Position numbers and translations under genes: made by a program. Of a DNA stretch of 64,000 nt, positions 1 through 12,557 are shown piece by piece. Position 1 is the first letter of the stretch, and every line of letters begins with the position of its first letter. The notes under the pieces are model-generated. The model was not told the origin of the DNA. It ran no database searches and saw nothing but the letters and a program-made list of their open reading frames with translations. The DNA is from Jacaranda mimosifolia (Eukaryota > Streptophyta > Magnoliopsida > Lamiales > Bignoniaceae): positions 32,969,032 through 33,033,031 of the forward strand of contig CM032125.1 in assembly GCA_018894105.1 (NCBI GenBank), written 5' to 3'.

Positions 1-238
1 CGTCTTAATAATTGACAAGTACACTATTATTTATAATTAAAGCTGTAGAGCAAAGAGAAGAGTGGCTATTGCTCACTTATACTCACAAATACACTATCTA
101 AGGCTGCAATATATAACTTGAATCCACAAAAATTGCAGCTTATGATAACATAAAGAAATACCACACAAACTAAAAAAGAATTTTTTTTTTTTTTTTGTCA
201 ATAGCTATGTATTCGTATTACTTGGAAACCGATACAGT

Positions 239-2977
239 TCATAACCCTAATATTTTGCGAATTACCTTTTCTACAAATTGAAAATAAATTTGCCTCCAGC
301 TCCTCATGAAAACTAGGACTCCAATGACACCCCAAAATCCCGTGGCAAAACCACTTATTACAACTCCATAAAAGTATATCTTTTCGACTTTATCGCCTCC
401 ATCTGCTTCCCCCTGATTCTCAATGTTTGGGAATTTGGATTCTCCATCATCAGGGCATTTATCCAATAATGGAGCCCCACAAAGTCCAAGATTCCCATTA
501 TATATTGAAGGGTCATCAAGAGTTTGGAGTTGATTTCTTGTGGGAATTTTTCCAGACAAATTATTGTGTGACAAGTTCAAATGACTTAGAGAGCTCAAAT
601 CCGACAAACTGTTTGGAATTTTTCCAAATAAATTGTTGCTTGAAAGATCAAGAGATTCCAATGACTTCAATTTTGCAATCTTTTCAGGAATTTTTCCTCC
701 CAAAAAATTGTGTGACAAATTAAGACCAATCAAGGCAAAAAGATTTGTCAGCTCCAAAGGAATTTCTCCATCTAAATTATTACTTGAAAGATCCAAATTG
801 ACTAAGTACACCAAATTTTTGGTGTACTCTTGCTCCACTCCTTTCATCACTTGATGCAACCTTTCATTTAATGATTCATCCCAATACATAGTGTCGGGTT
901 CATCAACCGTGCTCAAGAGATCGCCAAAACAAGGTGGAATCTTTCCCGTCAACTTGTTGTTAGCAAGATCCATTACTTGACATTTGGATAGTTGACAAAA
1001 CAGATAAGGAATCATGCCATAGAACTCATTATTCCTTAACATAAGAAAATTCAAATCCAAGAGATACTTTCCAATCCATTTCGGTAAATTTCCAATTAAG
1101 TTATTATCCCCAACATCCAAAACTTTTAAATTTGTGCAATTTTTCAAAGTAGAGGGAAGTTGGCTTGTAAAACTATTATTGTTCAAGTGTAACCACCATA
1201 ATGAGTAAGCTCCGCCAATGGAATTTGGAATGAACCCTGAAAGCCCATTGGCTGATAATCTCATGACCGCTAGCTCTTGTAAGTTGGCCCAACAGTCCGG
1301 AAGATTGCCTGATAAGTGGTTTTCAGAGAGATCTAGAATTTGCAAAGCTTTCATTTTGCATAATGAATTAAGTATTGATCCCTTAATATGGTTGTTGGAT
1401 AAATCTAAATAAGTCAAATTTATGAAATGAAACCATTTTGGCAAACTTCTTGAAATGCTACAATTTGACATATGTAGGGACATGAGTGCATTTTGTGTCT
1501 GAAGCTATTGAGGAAACTAACCTTCAATTTTGCAAGATTCCATATTCAAATCTTCTAGTTGAAAAGAAGGCACCCAATCAAGCCGCAGGCGGAAGTTAAT
1601 CATGGTAGAACTTAATTGAAGGTATTTTAACTTTGAGAGGGTAGCAAAGTGAGCCACAAAAAGTGCACCATTGATGGAACTAAAAGATAAATCAATCATC
1701 TCAAGATTTGACAGTTGTCCTAAAGAAATTGGAATTTCGCCACTCAGTTGATTATGATTAAGCCATAATTCTCTCAAGGCTCTCAATTTCCCAAGAGATG
1801 TGGGAATAGGACCATTGAATGCATTATATGAAAGGTAAAGATAATTTAATTGCTTGAATTCTCCAATCTCTTCAGGCAAAGGACCTTGAAATTCATTATA
1901 ACTCAAATCTAGTGCATCAAATTTGTTAATCCAACATCCAGATAAGTTTTTAAAGAGTCCTAAGATCTCCCCATAAAACTCATTATTATGCAGATGTAAT
2001 GACTTCAAGTGACATTTATCAAAGAGGAGTTCAAATATCAAATCTGCCTTATGGTGAACCAAGTTTCCTCCAAGGTTAAGACTGGCAAGATTCCTTAAAC
2101 TAGGAAGATGAAAGTTAGAAGAGTTATAATGGTTGTTGGAAAGATCAAGGACTCTTAGTGAAGTCATATTGTGGAGAAAGCAAGGAAATTCCCCATCAAA
2201 TGAGTTGTCGCTCAAATCTAGGTGTTGGATATTAGTAAGAAATGAATAATTCACACAGGCATGGGGTAGATGTGTGTTGTCAAGTCCACCCCATGACAAG
2301 CGTAACACTACTATAGGAGGAAGCATATTGAGTACTTAAAATAAATCTTTAGTTCGACTCAAGTTGACACCACTCATATCAAGATGATCAAGTGAAGAAA
2401 GATTTGAAGCCCACTTGAGATTATCAACTTTCAGATCTCTTGCCCAATAGAGATCAAGTACATGCAAGCTTGACAAGTTGCCAAGATTGTGTGGAATGAC
2501 ACTGCTAAAGTTTGCATGAGAGAAATTAAGATATTGCAGTTGTTTCATTGAACCAAGAAATGGAAGAATTGGGCTGAGCTGAAAGTCATTAAAACTCAAA
2601 TCTAAGTAGCTCAAATGCACCAATTCCAATAGGGAAGAATCAAGTTGCTTACTTAGCAACCTGTTACGAAAGGTAAAACCATCAAATGGGCTGTCAGTTT
2701 CTAGAAATGGGTCAGTATTTCTGAGATCAAGCCCGACAACATGTCCAGTGATTTTGTCACACATGACGCCTAGCCAAGTGCAACAATCTTTTGTTGATTT
2801 CCATGATGACAATCTATTTGAAGGATCTATAAGGCTTGCTTTGAACTTTAGGAGAGCATTCCTCTCGCCTAGAGTACTGCAGCCAAAAGTTGTGTTTTTT
2901 CCACAACAGCAAGTTGCAAACTCCATAATGATTAACAAGATGATGAAATGAAGAATGGCAGAAGACATCTTTCCCAT
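239..2977 (-). pseudogene. RLP copy 1: LRR receptor-like protein pseudogene
   Basis: Read through, this is one frame of about 912 codons with three in-frame stops, at codons about 214 (TAA, 2336-2338), 487 (TAG, 1517-1519) and 491 (TAG, 1505-1507). The start MGKMSSAIL at 2977 is chosen because sister copies begin there. Order: signal peptide ending near CCCG; LRRNT cap with DCCTW; about 25 LRRs of the plant LxxLxLSxNxLxGxIP type; an island with KGVEQEYT; four terminal LRRs; acidic linker (NIENQGEADGG); one membrane helix with GFATGFWGVIG; a short basic tail and no kinase. This is the architecture of EIX2/Cf-type cell-surface immune receptors, which by family knowledge signal through SOBIR1-like kinases. 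The sister copies read Gln, Gln and Trp at the stop codons, so these are nonsense changes and not introns. Single-exon layout is usual for the family. Confidence 0.93.
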
Positions 2978-3007
2978 ATTACAGTGTATATATATCAATG
3001 TAAACAA

Positions 3008-4180
3008 AAGAGAAAAAAATCAAATTCTTTAGTAGTAGTTGAAGTATAAGAACACCTTCTAAAGATATAGCTATATATAACTAGTGATCATTATTGTTTA
3101 CACACAAACGTAGTGCTAGAATTAGTGATCAACTAGTGTTATTCCACACTAATGATTTGGACTAAGTAACAACTTCATGCTTAAGGTCAAGTCTCATACG
3201 CTGGACTTTGCATTGCACCAAGGATACTCTGGTCAGTCTAGAAACATGGGGAAAGGGAAAGAAAGATGTGAGTGATTATTACATATTTGGGGTTACTTTA
3301 ATTAAACACATATAGATGGTTTAAGAGTCAATTCAAATTTTATATTGGAATCTAAGGAAGTTATTTAACTTTAGCTATAAATTTAGATATTTGACATTTT
3401 TTATAGATATTACAAATATAACATAAACTATTTAATTTAAAAAATAACATAAATATTATTGAATACAATTTAATTATTGAAATAAATGAAATATAAGATA
3501 TTTCATATGAATGTCTCTATGTCATCGGATTAAACGTTCTTGAACTTGTACTATTTCTTGTACATTTCGTGTTTGCTTATACAAAAAGCTACATACAATC
3601 ATGTCTTAATGATAGAAGTAATCAACCAATAAATTCCACACTTATTGCCATCTTTATGCTTATGGGATCAAGTTTAATTGATACACTGAAATTAACATTG
3701 ACTTTACATTGCAACGAAGGACACTCCAGAAGACAGTGATTAATTGGAGATCAAGAAAATAAATATTAATATTTTTATTATTCAGATGATATCTTGTGAT
3801 TAGGAAAATGAACAAAAATCAAATAAGTAATTCAATATCTTATATTGGTGAAGGTTTTATATTTATTAGATTATTCTATTTGAGTTGATTTTAATTCAAT
3901 ATTAAGTTATACTTTTATTATGACTCTTTATTTATTTGTAAAATCATATTATGGTGTTAAAAAGACATTGTCTTCATTCTTGTATGCTTGTGGTTCTCGG
4001 TTCGCACTCTAATGAATCTTTGGTATCCCTACATGTGTAAAAAAAGAGTTTCGTTTTTATTTATTTATTTATGTTGATTACTTGTCCTATAATTGATATC
4101 CTAACAAAATTTCAATCTTGCTTTCACATTATTGCTCATTTTCTTATTTAATTTTTATTACTTTATCTTCTTTCTATATG
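3008..4180. other. 5' flank of RLP copy 1
   Basis: AT-rich upstream DNA with no gene. A block at about 3160-3310 (AACTTCATGCTTAAGGTCAA, then a 'ttacattgca' type core) recurs beside every other RLP copy and at 5040-5240, 15240-15460, 17930-18080, 37500-37720 and 46050-46220. It marks an upstream module that was copied with or without the gene. Confidence 0.6.
3071..3080 (-). promoter_or_regulatory. Candidate TATA box of RLP copy 1
   Basis: TTATATATAG on the minus strand lies about 95 bases upstream of the ATG. The same block recurs at the matching place upstream of RLP copy 3 (37436-37444), and less well in copies 2 and 4. Position and conservation support a core promoter; transcription is not shown. 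Confidence 0.45.
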
Positions 4181-4506
4181 TGCCCGTTTGGTTTTATTTT
4201 CATTTTCAATTTTCATTTCTATCAATTTTAAAATTTGAAAAGTTAGTTAGTGAAAATGAATTGAAAATGTGTTTGTAGTTAGATAGATTGTTGGAAAAGT
4301 AATGAATATGTTGGGTTTTGTAGGTCGTGGGTGAAGAGAGATAAAAATAATAAAATAGAGGGAGAAAATATATAGCTTATTAGAGAATGTATTTTGAGAA
4401 TGGAAATAAAAATAATGTTGAATGAAAATATGGCAAAAGTGACGTGTTTCTATTTTCAAATATAGAAAATATTAAACTGGGGTATGGAAATGAAACCAAA
4501 CGGGCC
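4181..4506. mobile_element. MITE, GCCCGTTTGGTT terminal inverted repeats
   Basis: Ends TGCCCGTTTGGTTTTATTTT and, inverted, GGGCCCGTTTGGTTTCATTT. The inside is AT-rich without a gene. Related copies lie at 16361-16668 (the duplicate of this one), 18595-18947 and 33433-33769. Target duplication is not clear, so the superfamily is open (hAT or Harbinger type). Confidence 0.65.
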
Positions 4507-6074
4507 CCAACAATTAAATTCTTTATCAAAATATTTGGTCAATACAATATTATCCAAAATCGTGGAGGTTAGAGCCTTGAAATTATTAGCATTTTTATAT
4601 TTATAAACAGAATTCGGTCACAACATAACATAAAAGAACAATTTTTAACAAATTAATTATAGTATTTTTCATTTATATGTGAAAGACAAATCAATACGTT
4701 GTATTAGATATTTTTACACTTAAGTAGACTTGTAACGAAATTGAATCCGTTTGAACCCAGCCCATAAATAATATAATAGCATGAATAAATGAAATTATAT
4801 CATATGCAAATACTGAAACCGAATTTTATCTCCACTAAAGCGCTAAAATTATAGAACTTCACAGAATCTTTTCGGGTTATTCCCAAAACCTTCTTCTACC
4901 AAACATCAGCCGTCATTCACTCATCTCTGTCCGTCTTTGTTTTTGAAATTTTCTGCAAGAAAAACACGCAAAAGAGGAAAAAAGCGAAAGAGAAAAGTCT
5001 ATATATACAATAATCATGTCTTAATCATAGAATTAATGATCAAATACTTGTGTTATTCACACTAATGACTTGGACTGAAGTTGAACTTCATGCTTAAGGT
5101 CAAGTCTGATACGCTGGACTTTACATTGCACCGAAGGATACTCCAGTTTAGAATTTGGGAAAAGCCAAAGAAAGAGGTGATTGATTATTACATATTTGGT
5201 GTTAACATTAATCACATAATAGACGGGTTAAGACAATTCTAAATTTGTATTGGAAACTAAGAAACTATATGTCAATATTTTGCAATTCAAATGATATTAT
5301 TATTTTTTTAATATATATACACACACACATCAGGAGCTCGTTAGAGTTCAAATTCTTCACCTCACACTTTATGTGTGAGACTTATACTAATGAGATAAGG
5401 GCCATTTCGTAAATGATATCTTCTTATTAGAAAAGTGAACAAGAATCAATCTATAAAAACCAATCAAATCGTGTCATTTTACTAAATAATTGTGGCAAGA
5501 GCTTTTCTCTTATACAAGCACTAGTCATCATGTCACGTCATTCTTACATGTATAAATTTAGGTTATCATAGTATTAATATTAATTTTATTGATAAATTAA
5601 TAAAATACTCAATTTTTTATAACAAAAATTTGAATTCAGTTAAATAATAGTATAATTTTAATAAATTATTATATCGAATAACATGTAATATTAATTAATA
5701 TACATCCCTATATGGCAAATACTTCTTACATAAAAATTTAAAAATGGGATATAAATATGTTTCATAAGATTTTTGTATTATTTTTCAATCTCATTATTTG
5801 TGTTTTGCCATTTTATACAGAGTAAAAAGGCATTTTTGAAAACTAAAAATCAAGAGTATAATTGATAAAATCATAATTTGATGTACCATAGTATAACCAC
5901 TATTTTTATTTGAGTGTGTAAAAAATCTTTCTTTTTTATATATTTAGCATAAGTGTAGTGCGAGTAATTTCAAGAAGCTTGACATACAATTTCTACAATC
6001 AAGAGAACTTGAAAGAGGTCTCAAATTTAGTTCTCTCAACACAAATTTATCAAAGTCAAGAAATTTCAAGGAGA
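4507..6074. other. AT-rich flank, no gene
   Basis: Shared with about 16670-19450 of unit B. It holds a further copy of the RLP upstream module (about 5040-5240) and a short conserved block near 4855-5000. The positions about 4725 and 5570 are empty sites for elements present in unit B. No coding potential recognised. Confidence 0.55.
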
Positions 6075-6308
6075 CATTACACCCAAAAGAAAAAAGAAAA
6101 AGAAAGTTACTGACAAAATAGTTGGTGACAGTGCATAATAAGTGATAAAAAGAATTAATTATTGTGTCGCAATAAATTTTTTTGTAAACTTAATAGTCAT
6201 GAAAATTGTATTTAAGTTGTCACTATATATGATTATTGGTACATTTATAGTGTCAACCTAGTGAGAGTGAAAGTTTTGCCACAAATTATAGTGATAATTT
6301 GTTAGTAG
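6075..6308. mobile_element. Decayed CACTA-type element
   Basis: Resembles the complete element at 59281-59733: a CACTACAAG-like start (here CATTACACCC), then phrases such as GTTGGTGACAG, TTAAGTTGTCACTAT and TAGTGTCAACC with the same order and spacing. The right end is decayed. Shared with unit B (19455-19735), so it predates the duplication. Confidence 0.55.
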
Positions 6309-6316
6309 ATTTTTAC

Positions 6317-6648
6317 TAGTGGTACAATCAAGCCGAGCTGAGCTTAGGAAAAATTTTCGAACTTGAGCTCTAGCTCAAAATATATATATATAGATAGATA
6401 GATAGATAGATATTAGGCTTGAGCTCAATCTTGAACCCGAAATATAAAAAATAGTAATATAATATATTTTTATTAATAAAAATAAAAATAATATTCAATT
6501 ATAATCTGGTTCGCAAGTCAACTTGTGAGTCTCGAGCCTAAATTTTAGATGGCTCGAAATCGGCTTGAAATAGAGTTCGAGCTCAAGTCAAGCTAACTTG
6601 AGCTGACTTGTGAGACTTGCAAGCCAGTTTGACTCGTTTGCACCACTA
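6317..6648. mobile_element. hAT-type MITE, older copy
   Basis: Terminal inverted repeat TAGTGGTRCAA, with inner repeats of GAGCTCGAGCT. Flanked by an 8-bp target duplication ATTTTTAC/ATTTTCAC (6309-6316, 6649-6656; one mismatch). A GATA run lies inside (about 6390-6412). 332 bp, non-coding. The same insertion is present in unit B at 19736-20186. Confidence 0.75.
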
Positions 6649-7494
6649 ATTTTCACAATACACATGTCACTAAATGTCAATATTGACAATCTATATAAAA
6701 GCCTAGTTCTTGTCACCATTAAGTTATATTTTAACAAAATAAAAACTACTTTCATTTTGAAAAGCATTTTCAATGACACAATAAAAGATATTTATATGAT
6801 CACCATAATTACCAAAATTATGATTAAGGCAACTATTTTTAGTCTTTTATTCTTTTCCCCTTCTTGTTTAGATGGCATGGAGGACCAAAACTCTGACACC
6901 CAGACCAACGGACAAAAAGAAAAGAAAAGAAAAAGAACGGAAAATAAGAAAGAAGAAAAAGGTTAGAGAAAAACATCCTTTTACAGCAGCAGGCAGAAAA
7001 AGTCACAGAATCTATACTTTAAGTGAAATGCCCTTTCCTTTTCATTTCTGGATTTTTATCTTTTTTCACCTTAAGATGAACATAACTTGCAGCTGGACCG
7101 GTGAGTTTTTCTATAAAGTGGACATTGAATTTGTGGGGTTCATTTTGGATATATTTTGCATTTAATTGGGACAAAAATTCTTCACATTATCCTGTAGAAT
7201 GTGGAAATCAAAGGGTGCTCATCTAGCTTTTGAATTAATCTTGTCCTGTGAATAATTATAAAAAAAAATCTTGTCATGTGAATCTTGGAAATTTGGAAAT
7301 AGCAGTTGTTGAATATATCAGTAGTTATATTTCTTGTTGATGCTTTGAACATGGGAATGTTGGCAAAGATTGACTTGATATGAAGTTTGCAGAATTAGAA
7401 GGATTGTAGGGAGTAATCAAGAAAGATTTTTACATCAATTAGGTGTAGGCATTTTCTTCCCAACTTTGTGTTTCTCAAATGGCCTGAGTAGTAT
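6649..7494. other. Conserved non-coding block of the duplication
   Basis: Matches 20195-21030. It includes a purine-rich AAAAGAAAAGAAAAG tract near 6915-6965 that is open in two frames. I see no homology to a known protein and treat the open frames as chance. Confidence 0.5.
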
Positions 7495-8151
7495 GGGAGA
7501 AAAATGCAATTTTAGTCCACCAACTATGCCCTCTTTTGATTTTAGTCCATTGTGATATGGGGTTAGCATATTTGATCCAGTGGCCCGTAAATTTTTGTAC
7601 ATTTAGTTCAATTTTTTCCAATTTTGGTCCATCGGGTTGGAAAATTTTCAATTGGGCCCAAAAATTGCTCAGTCAGCTTCGATCGGGCCTAAAGGCAAAA
7701 TAACAAAATTTGTCCTGTAACTTTACCTCATTTAGTTTTTCGTCCTATAAATTGCATAATATCAATTCTAGTCCTATAATTATTAAAAAATTATCTTTTT
7801 TCGTCCTTTTTTCACTGGAGCTGGCGAAACTCGCCAAAAAATGTGACGTGGCATGCTGGGCGTGTGGACATTTCTTGTTTCTGCCTCGTTGGACTGCCTA
7901 ATAGGCATTTTTTGTCTTTTTCTTGCTTAGTTGGCAGCATATATGTCTTTTCTTTCTTTCCTTTTTTTTAAATTTCAAATATATTATATAATATACATAT
8001 ATATACACATCTATTTATATATATATTTATATATTACATATCATCATTTTTCCTCCAAAACACATTTTTTTCCCCCTGAATATCATTCATTATCCCCAAA
8101 ACTTTCCCATTTTTTAATATATACATACATATATTATATATACATCATATA

Positions 8152-8197
<46 letters not shown>

Positions 8198-9434
8198 ATA
8201 AAAAATCACTCAATTTTATTTTCACCCCAAAAGTCTAACAAAAAAGCATTGATTTGACTATTACAATAAAAAAATATCTCCCCCAAAACATAAACAAACA
8301 TATGAAAATTCTCTAGATTCAATTTTTAACTATTTTCCAAAATATAACCAAAAATTAATCACATTCCTCAACACAATTTTCACATTCTCTAATAATTTAT
8401 TCTCCAAAAATACATAATAAAATCATACAAAAAATATAACAAACATTCCCCAAAATTGCCATTAACAACATTATTTTCACTCACATATTTAAAATAATTT
8501 AATTAAATTTAAACATAAATTAAAATTCCTAACCCCCACCCCACCCCAAACCCCGCCTCGCCAACCCCCCCACCCACCCACCGTGACGGGCCGGCCATGG
8601 AGGCCACCTGACCATGCCCGCTTGGGCTATGGCCGGCCCGTGCAGGCGGCCACCATGGCCGTCAGCGGCCATGGCTAAGCATGACCTCGCCTGGCCAGAT
8701 CTAGGCAGGCGAGGTGCTGGCCACCATGGCCATCGGCTGGCCATGGTGAAATCGGCCAGCCACCCACGGGGTGGGTGGGGGAATATATACATATATATAT
8801 ATGTGTATGTATATATAAATACATATATTTAGATATATATGTGTATATATAAATATATATCATATATATATTATTGTATATCTAGTTGGCATTTTTATTT
8901 TTTTATTTTTAATTTATCAAGCCATGTCAGTTGCCAACAAGGTAGAAACAAGAAATGTCCACACACCCGGCGTGCCATGTCACATTTTCTGGCGAGTTTC
9001 GCCGGCTCTGGCAAAAAAAGGACGAAAAATGATGATTTTTTAATACTTATGGACTAGAATTGATATTATGCAATTTATAGGACGAAAAACCAAATGAGGT
9101 AAAATTATAGGACGAGTTTTGTTATTTTTTCCAGGCCTAAATTTTGAGAATTTTGTGACATGTGTCACCTAGCACCACGTCAGCGTCCACCTCAGCCGCC
9201 ACGTCAGCAAAATGGCCAAAATAAAAAAGAAAGAAAATTGTTGAGGGGAAAAAATAAAAATAATCAATAGAATTAAAAATTTATATTATTATATATAATA
9301 TAATATATATGTGTGAAAATTGCGACTAAATGTGCAAAAATTTATAGGCCACTGGACCAAATGTGCAAACCCCATATCACACTGGACTGAAATCGAAAGA
9401 GGGCATAGTTAGTAGACTAAAATTGCATTGTCCC
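7495..9434. mobile_element. Mutator-like element with long TIRs (copy 1)
   Basis: Starts GGGAGAAAAATGCAATTTTA and ends with the inverse of GGGACAATGCAATTTTAG. The inverted repeats run about 400 bp inward, including the matched pair near 7811-7898 and 8922-9030 (GGCGAAACTCGCC-like core). No transposase. Flanks at 7486-7494 and 9435-9443 may be a decayed 9-bp duplication. The core at 8525-8790 is very GC-rich, C-rich on its left and G-rich on its right, with repeated GGCCATGG palindromes. Absent from unit B, so it inserted after the duplication. Same family as 43888-45748. Confidence 0.85.
8040..8500 (-). mobile_element. MITE nested in the Mutator-like element
   Basis: Reverse-complement relative of the MITE at 43338-43778; shared phrases include TTTTCACCCCAAAA, CAAAACATAAACAAACATAT and TTATCCCCAAAACTTTCCC. 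The TTA/ATT trinucleotide run at about 8155-8197 lies where the relative has a short run. Confidence 0.6.
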
Positions 9435-9834
9435 TGCAATATGGTGTTTTTAATGAATCTAAATCTGTTTTCCTCAAACAAGAATTCTATGCAAGATTAA
9501 CATCAATAAGTTGTGTCATTGACCATAAAATTACACAATGTTTTACACATATTGCTTTAAGCAAACCTTTTTTGGGGATTTGGAATTCAAATCCCTCAGT
9601 GAATGATATCTGAGAAGTACACTGTTATTTATAAAACTATAAAGCAAAGAGAAGAGTAGCTAGTGACAAGTGCTGAGAAATACAATATCTGAGGGTGTCA
9701 TATATAACTTGAACCCACAAATTGCAGCTTATGATATCATAAGGAGATACCACACAAACCAAAAAAGGAAAAAAAGAAAGCATTTTGTCAATAACTAATT
9801 AACTATGTATTCTTATTACTTGAGAACTCACAGT
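9435..9834. other. Unit junction and 3' flank of RLP copy 2
   Basis: End of unit A, then from about 9609 the conserved RLP 3' flank (AAGTACACTGTTATTTATAA), which also lies after copies 1, 3 and 4. No gene. Confidence 0.5.
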
Positions 9835-9921
9835 TTATAACCCCAATATTTTGCGAATTACCTTTTCTACAAGCTGGAAATAAGCTTGCCTCCATCTCCT
9901 CATGAAAACTAGGACTCCACT

Positions 9922-12557
9922 TGTAATATCCCAAGTCTTTAGACGAATTATTATATTTTATTTTAGAAGTATTATTAATTATAGCTCTAGAAGTACTGGA
10001 ATTTCATTAAGGCTAGGTTTCGATGTTATGGGATTTAGAATAAAGAGTGTGTGGTTAGTAGTAAGCTTCTATCTTTTGAGGAAAAAAAAAAAAGATGGAT
10101 ATATACGATATTGGATTTTAGAAATAATTGAGTAATATTAATTGATTTTGATTTTTCATTGATATTTTCGGGTTGCTGTTTTCCTAGAATTTGTGCATTA
10201 TTTTTGGGGCTATTAAGGATCATGTCTTAGGTACTTATTTTGATATTTTTACTTGTAATCTCGAGGGCATAAACTTTAGATTATTAATAATTTTATAAAG
10301 ATTGCTTGGTTGTTATTGAATATGTAGAATTTATGGAGTAAATTACTTGATGGGAACTTTATATATTGAGTTTTATGTTAAAGATTAAGCTAGCTATTAT
10401 GAATACCAATTTATGGTGAAGGAAGTGTTAATCTTCTGTCCATATCTAATTAGTAATTGGAGATGTATTAGTTAGCCCAAATTATTTAATTCATTTTAAG
10501 TTGTTTAGCGCATAAATAGTATCAAAATTATAAGCCCGTAAATTGTATTTGTGTTTTTATAGGTTAGGTGTAATAACAGCTCAAACTCTTTAATTCATTT
10601 TAAGTTATGATTAAGCCCATAAGTAGTATAGAAAATAAGCCCACAAATTATTATGAAGTAATGATGGGCTTAGGTCCATGATTATCAAGTTAAAGATGAC
10701 GAAAACTAATTTTTATGGAATTTTCAGATTTATAGAAAGATGGATAATTCTAGAGGTCTTCCCAACATTTTAAAACTCTATTTGGATAATTTTTTTACCC
10801 TCATTAGGTATCTAGTTATATTGGTTAGCCAAAACCGTATAGCTTTAGGTGATATAAAATTTTAAGACCTCTTTTTTTGTACTGCTATATTTTTATGCAA
10901 AAATTGATCATAGATATTCCCTATTATTTAATTACTAAACTATGGTAATAGTTAGCTAAAATTTAGAATAATTAAAAGTTAGGATTTTGGATATTTAGTC
11001 ACGAGCTTGAGAATTTCAGTAACTATTCTATCATGATAAGTTAAAGATTCTACGAATTTCAGTAACTACCTAATCTTGGTAAGGTTAGAATTTTTGAATT
11101 ATCTCCGTAACTTTGAGCTATTGTTATCTGGGATTGAAATATGACCAAATATGAGGAGTTAGGATTAGAGTTATCTTCCTATTTCAATAACATACGAATT
11201 CTAGTTTATCTAGAATACCTAGCCTAATAGTATAAATACCCATATAATAGGAACTAGAGAAGCCATACGTAGAGGTAAGAAAATACCATTTTTTTTATTT
11301 GTTCCTTAGGAAATTTCTTCTTGGGTACAAACATACTATTGTTTCTGTCATAAAATTAGTGGAGAACGCTTAAGTGGTAGATCAAATCTAAAGAAAACTT
11401 TGGGTTTTAAGATTTTGGTGTAAGTAAATTTCTTTCTTCCTTCTGTTGAAAATATTCTTTTCACGTAAATGTTTTCTGCATGAAATAGTAAGTAAATGTT
11501 AATTTTCTTTCTATTAACAATATCTTTTCTGCATAAATAATTTCTACATCAAAATAGGTATTTTGGATATGGAATTCTTAATTCTAACGATTTATTTGTT
11601 GAAAAATTATTCTGTCTGTAATTATTTAATTGTTCATAAAAAATTTCTTTGCATGCATAAAACCTATTTTTAGGATTTGAGAATGCACCACAAAACATGG
11701 TATTCTCTATTGAAATAAGAATAATAAAAAGAATCCATGCTCTGAATAATCGAAAAACTGCTGGTAGGATCGAGTTCCATAACTATGCTATGGGGTTACA
11801 GTAGCAAAAGATTTCTGAAGCCATTTAATGGTATTGTAGTTAAGATTTTTGAAGCCCTTTAACAACATTGTAGTTAAGATTTTTGAAGCCCCTTAATGAC
11901 ATTGTAGTTAAGAATTCTGAAGCCACTTAACGGCATTGTAATTAAGATCTTGGCCAAGTAACCGATTAGACTCCCAAGAGTTCAGGAGCATGGTTAATTA
12001 ATGAATTGAAAGTTTTTGATAAGTTGTGTAACTTTTGTTCTGAATTACTTTAGAAGTATGCCTTGAAATTTTTTTGATAAGATGATTCTTGATTTTTGCA
12101 TTGAATTGCTATTTTTTTTTTTAAAAATAAAAGCAAATATTCTTGTCTTCAATGATTTCTTTCTTCTGTTTGATACTTATACATGCTCAAATCCGGTAGG
12201 AAGAGAAGGAGATTATTTATTGGGTGAAGTGTCGCTCATAAGATATTGATTTACTATTTTGCAGATAACTTAGTTCAGGATGAGGAAGATAAGCAGTTTT
12301 GGGGATGGTGACAAGAGATTGGTATTTTTAGAATAGGTTTATTTGATGTTTAAAATCTCTAGTTAGATTGATTAGGAAATTTTCTTTGAGGTCTTGCGTA
12401 CTAAAGTTTGATTATTAAGACAAGTATTCGAATTATCTTTCATTGTGACAATTTATTTTGCTAATTTAGCATGCTTTATTGGATCTAAGGCTTAGGGTCT
12501 CTAAGTCTTTGGGTTCAGGGGTACTATCGTGTTATGTTCCGAATTTCAGACGTGACA
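9922..12557. mobile_element. Solo LTR, large (2.6 kb), in RLP copy 2
   Basis: Begins TGTAATATCCCAAG and ends CAGACGTGACA, flanked by CCACT (9917-9921) and CCATT (12558-12562), a 5-bp duplication with one mismatch. RLP sequence runs uninterrupted across the ends when the insert is removed. No gag or pol is seen, so this is a solo LTR or a coding-free element. A TATAAATA near 11231 is a candidate LTR promoter. TGTAAT..CCC starts of this kind are common in plant Ty3/gypsy LTRs; lineage is inference. Confidence 0.8.
11810..11946. repeat. 34-bp tandem repeat, four copies
   Basis: Copies start about 11817, 11851, 11885 and 11919, each reading GAAGCC..TTAA then CATTGTAGTTAAGAT. Lies inside the solo LTR. 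Unit length is constant at 34 bp with scattered mismatches. Confidence 0.85.

Larger units (their letters stand above)
1..9535. repeat. Segmental duplication, unit A
   Basis: Aligns along its length with 9609-21108: RLP 3' flank, RLP gene, RLP 5' flank, several kb of AT-rich flank, a CACTA remnant, a hAT-type MITE and a conserved stretch near 6830-7490. The alignment is broken at 7495-9434 by a Mutator-like insertion and resumes at 9435. The left edge may continue outside the window. The shared elements predate the duplication; the unshared ones postdate it. Confidence 0.85.

Noticed and set aside
427..1412. Plus-strand open frames over RLP copy 1
   Set aside because: They are antisense shadows of LRR codons; similar shadows lie over all RLP copies. 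The minus strand carries the protein motifs.
6610..7165. Plus-strand frames rich in Lys/Glu
   Set aside because: They come from a purine-rich tract shared by both duplication units, and the frame is not kept at 20350-20600.
7931..8257. Frame with long Ile runs
   Set aside because: It is a translated ATT microsatellite inside a transposon.
8529..8863. Frames of 60-90 residues over the GC-rich core of the Mutator-like element
   Set aside because: Open only because of GC content and palindromes; both strands are open at once, and no domain is recognised.
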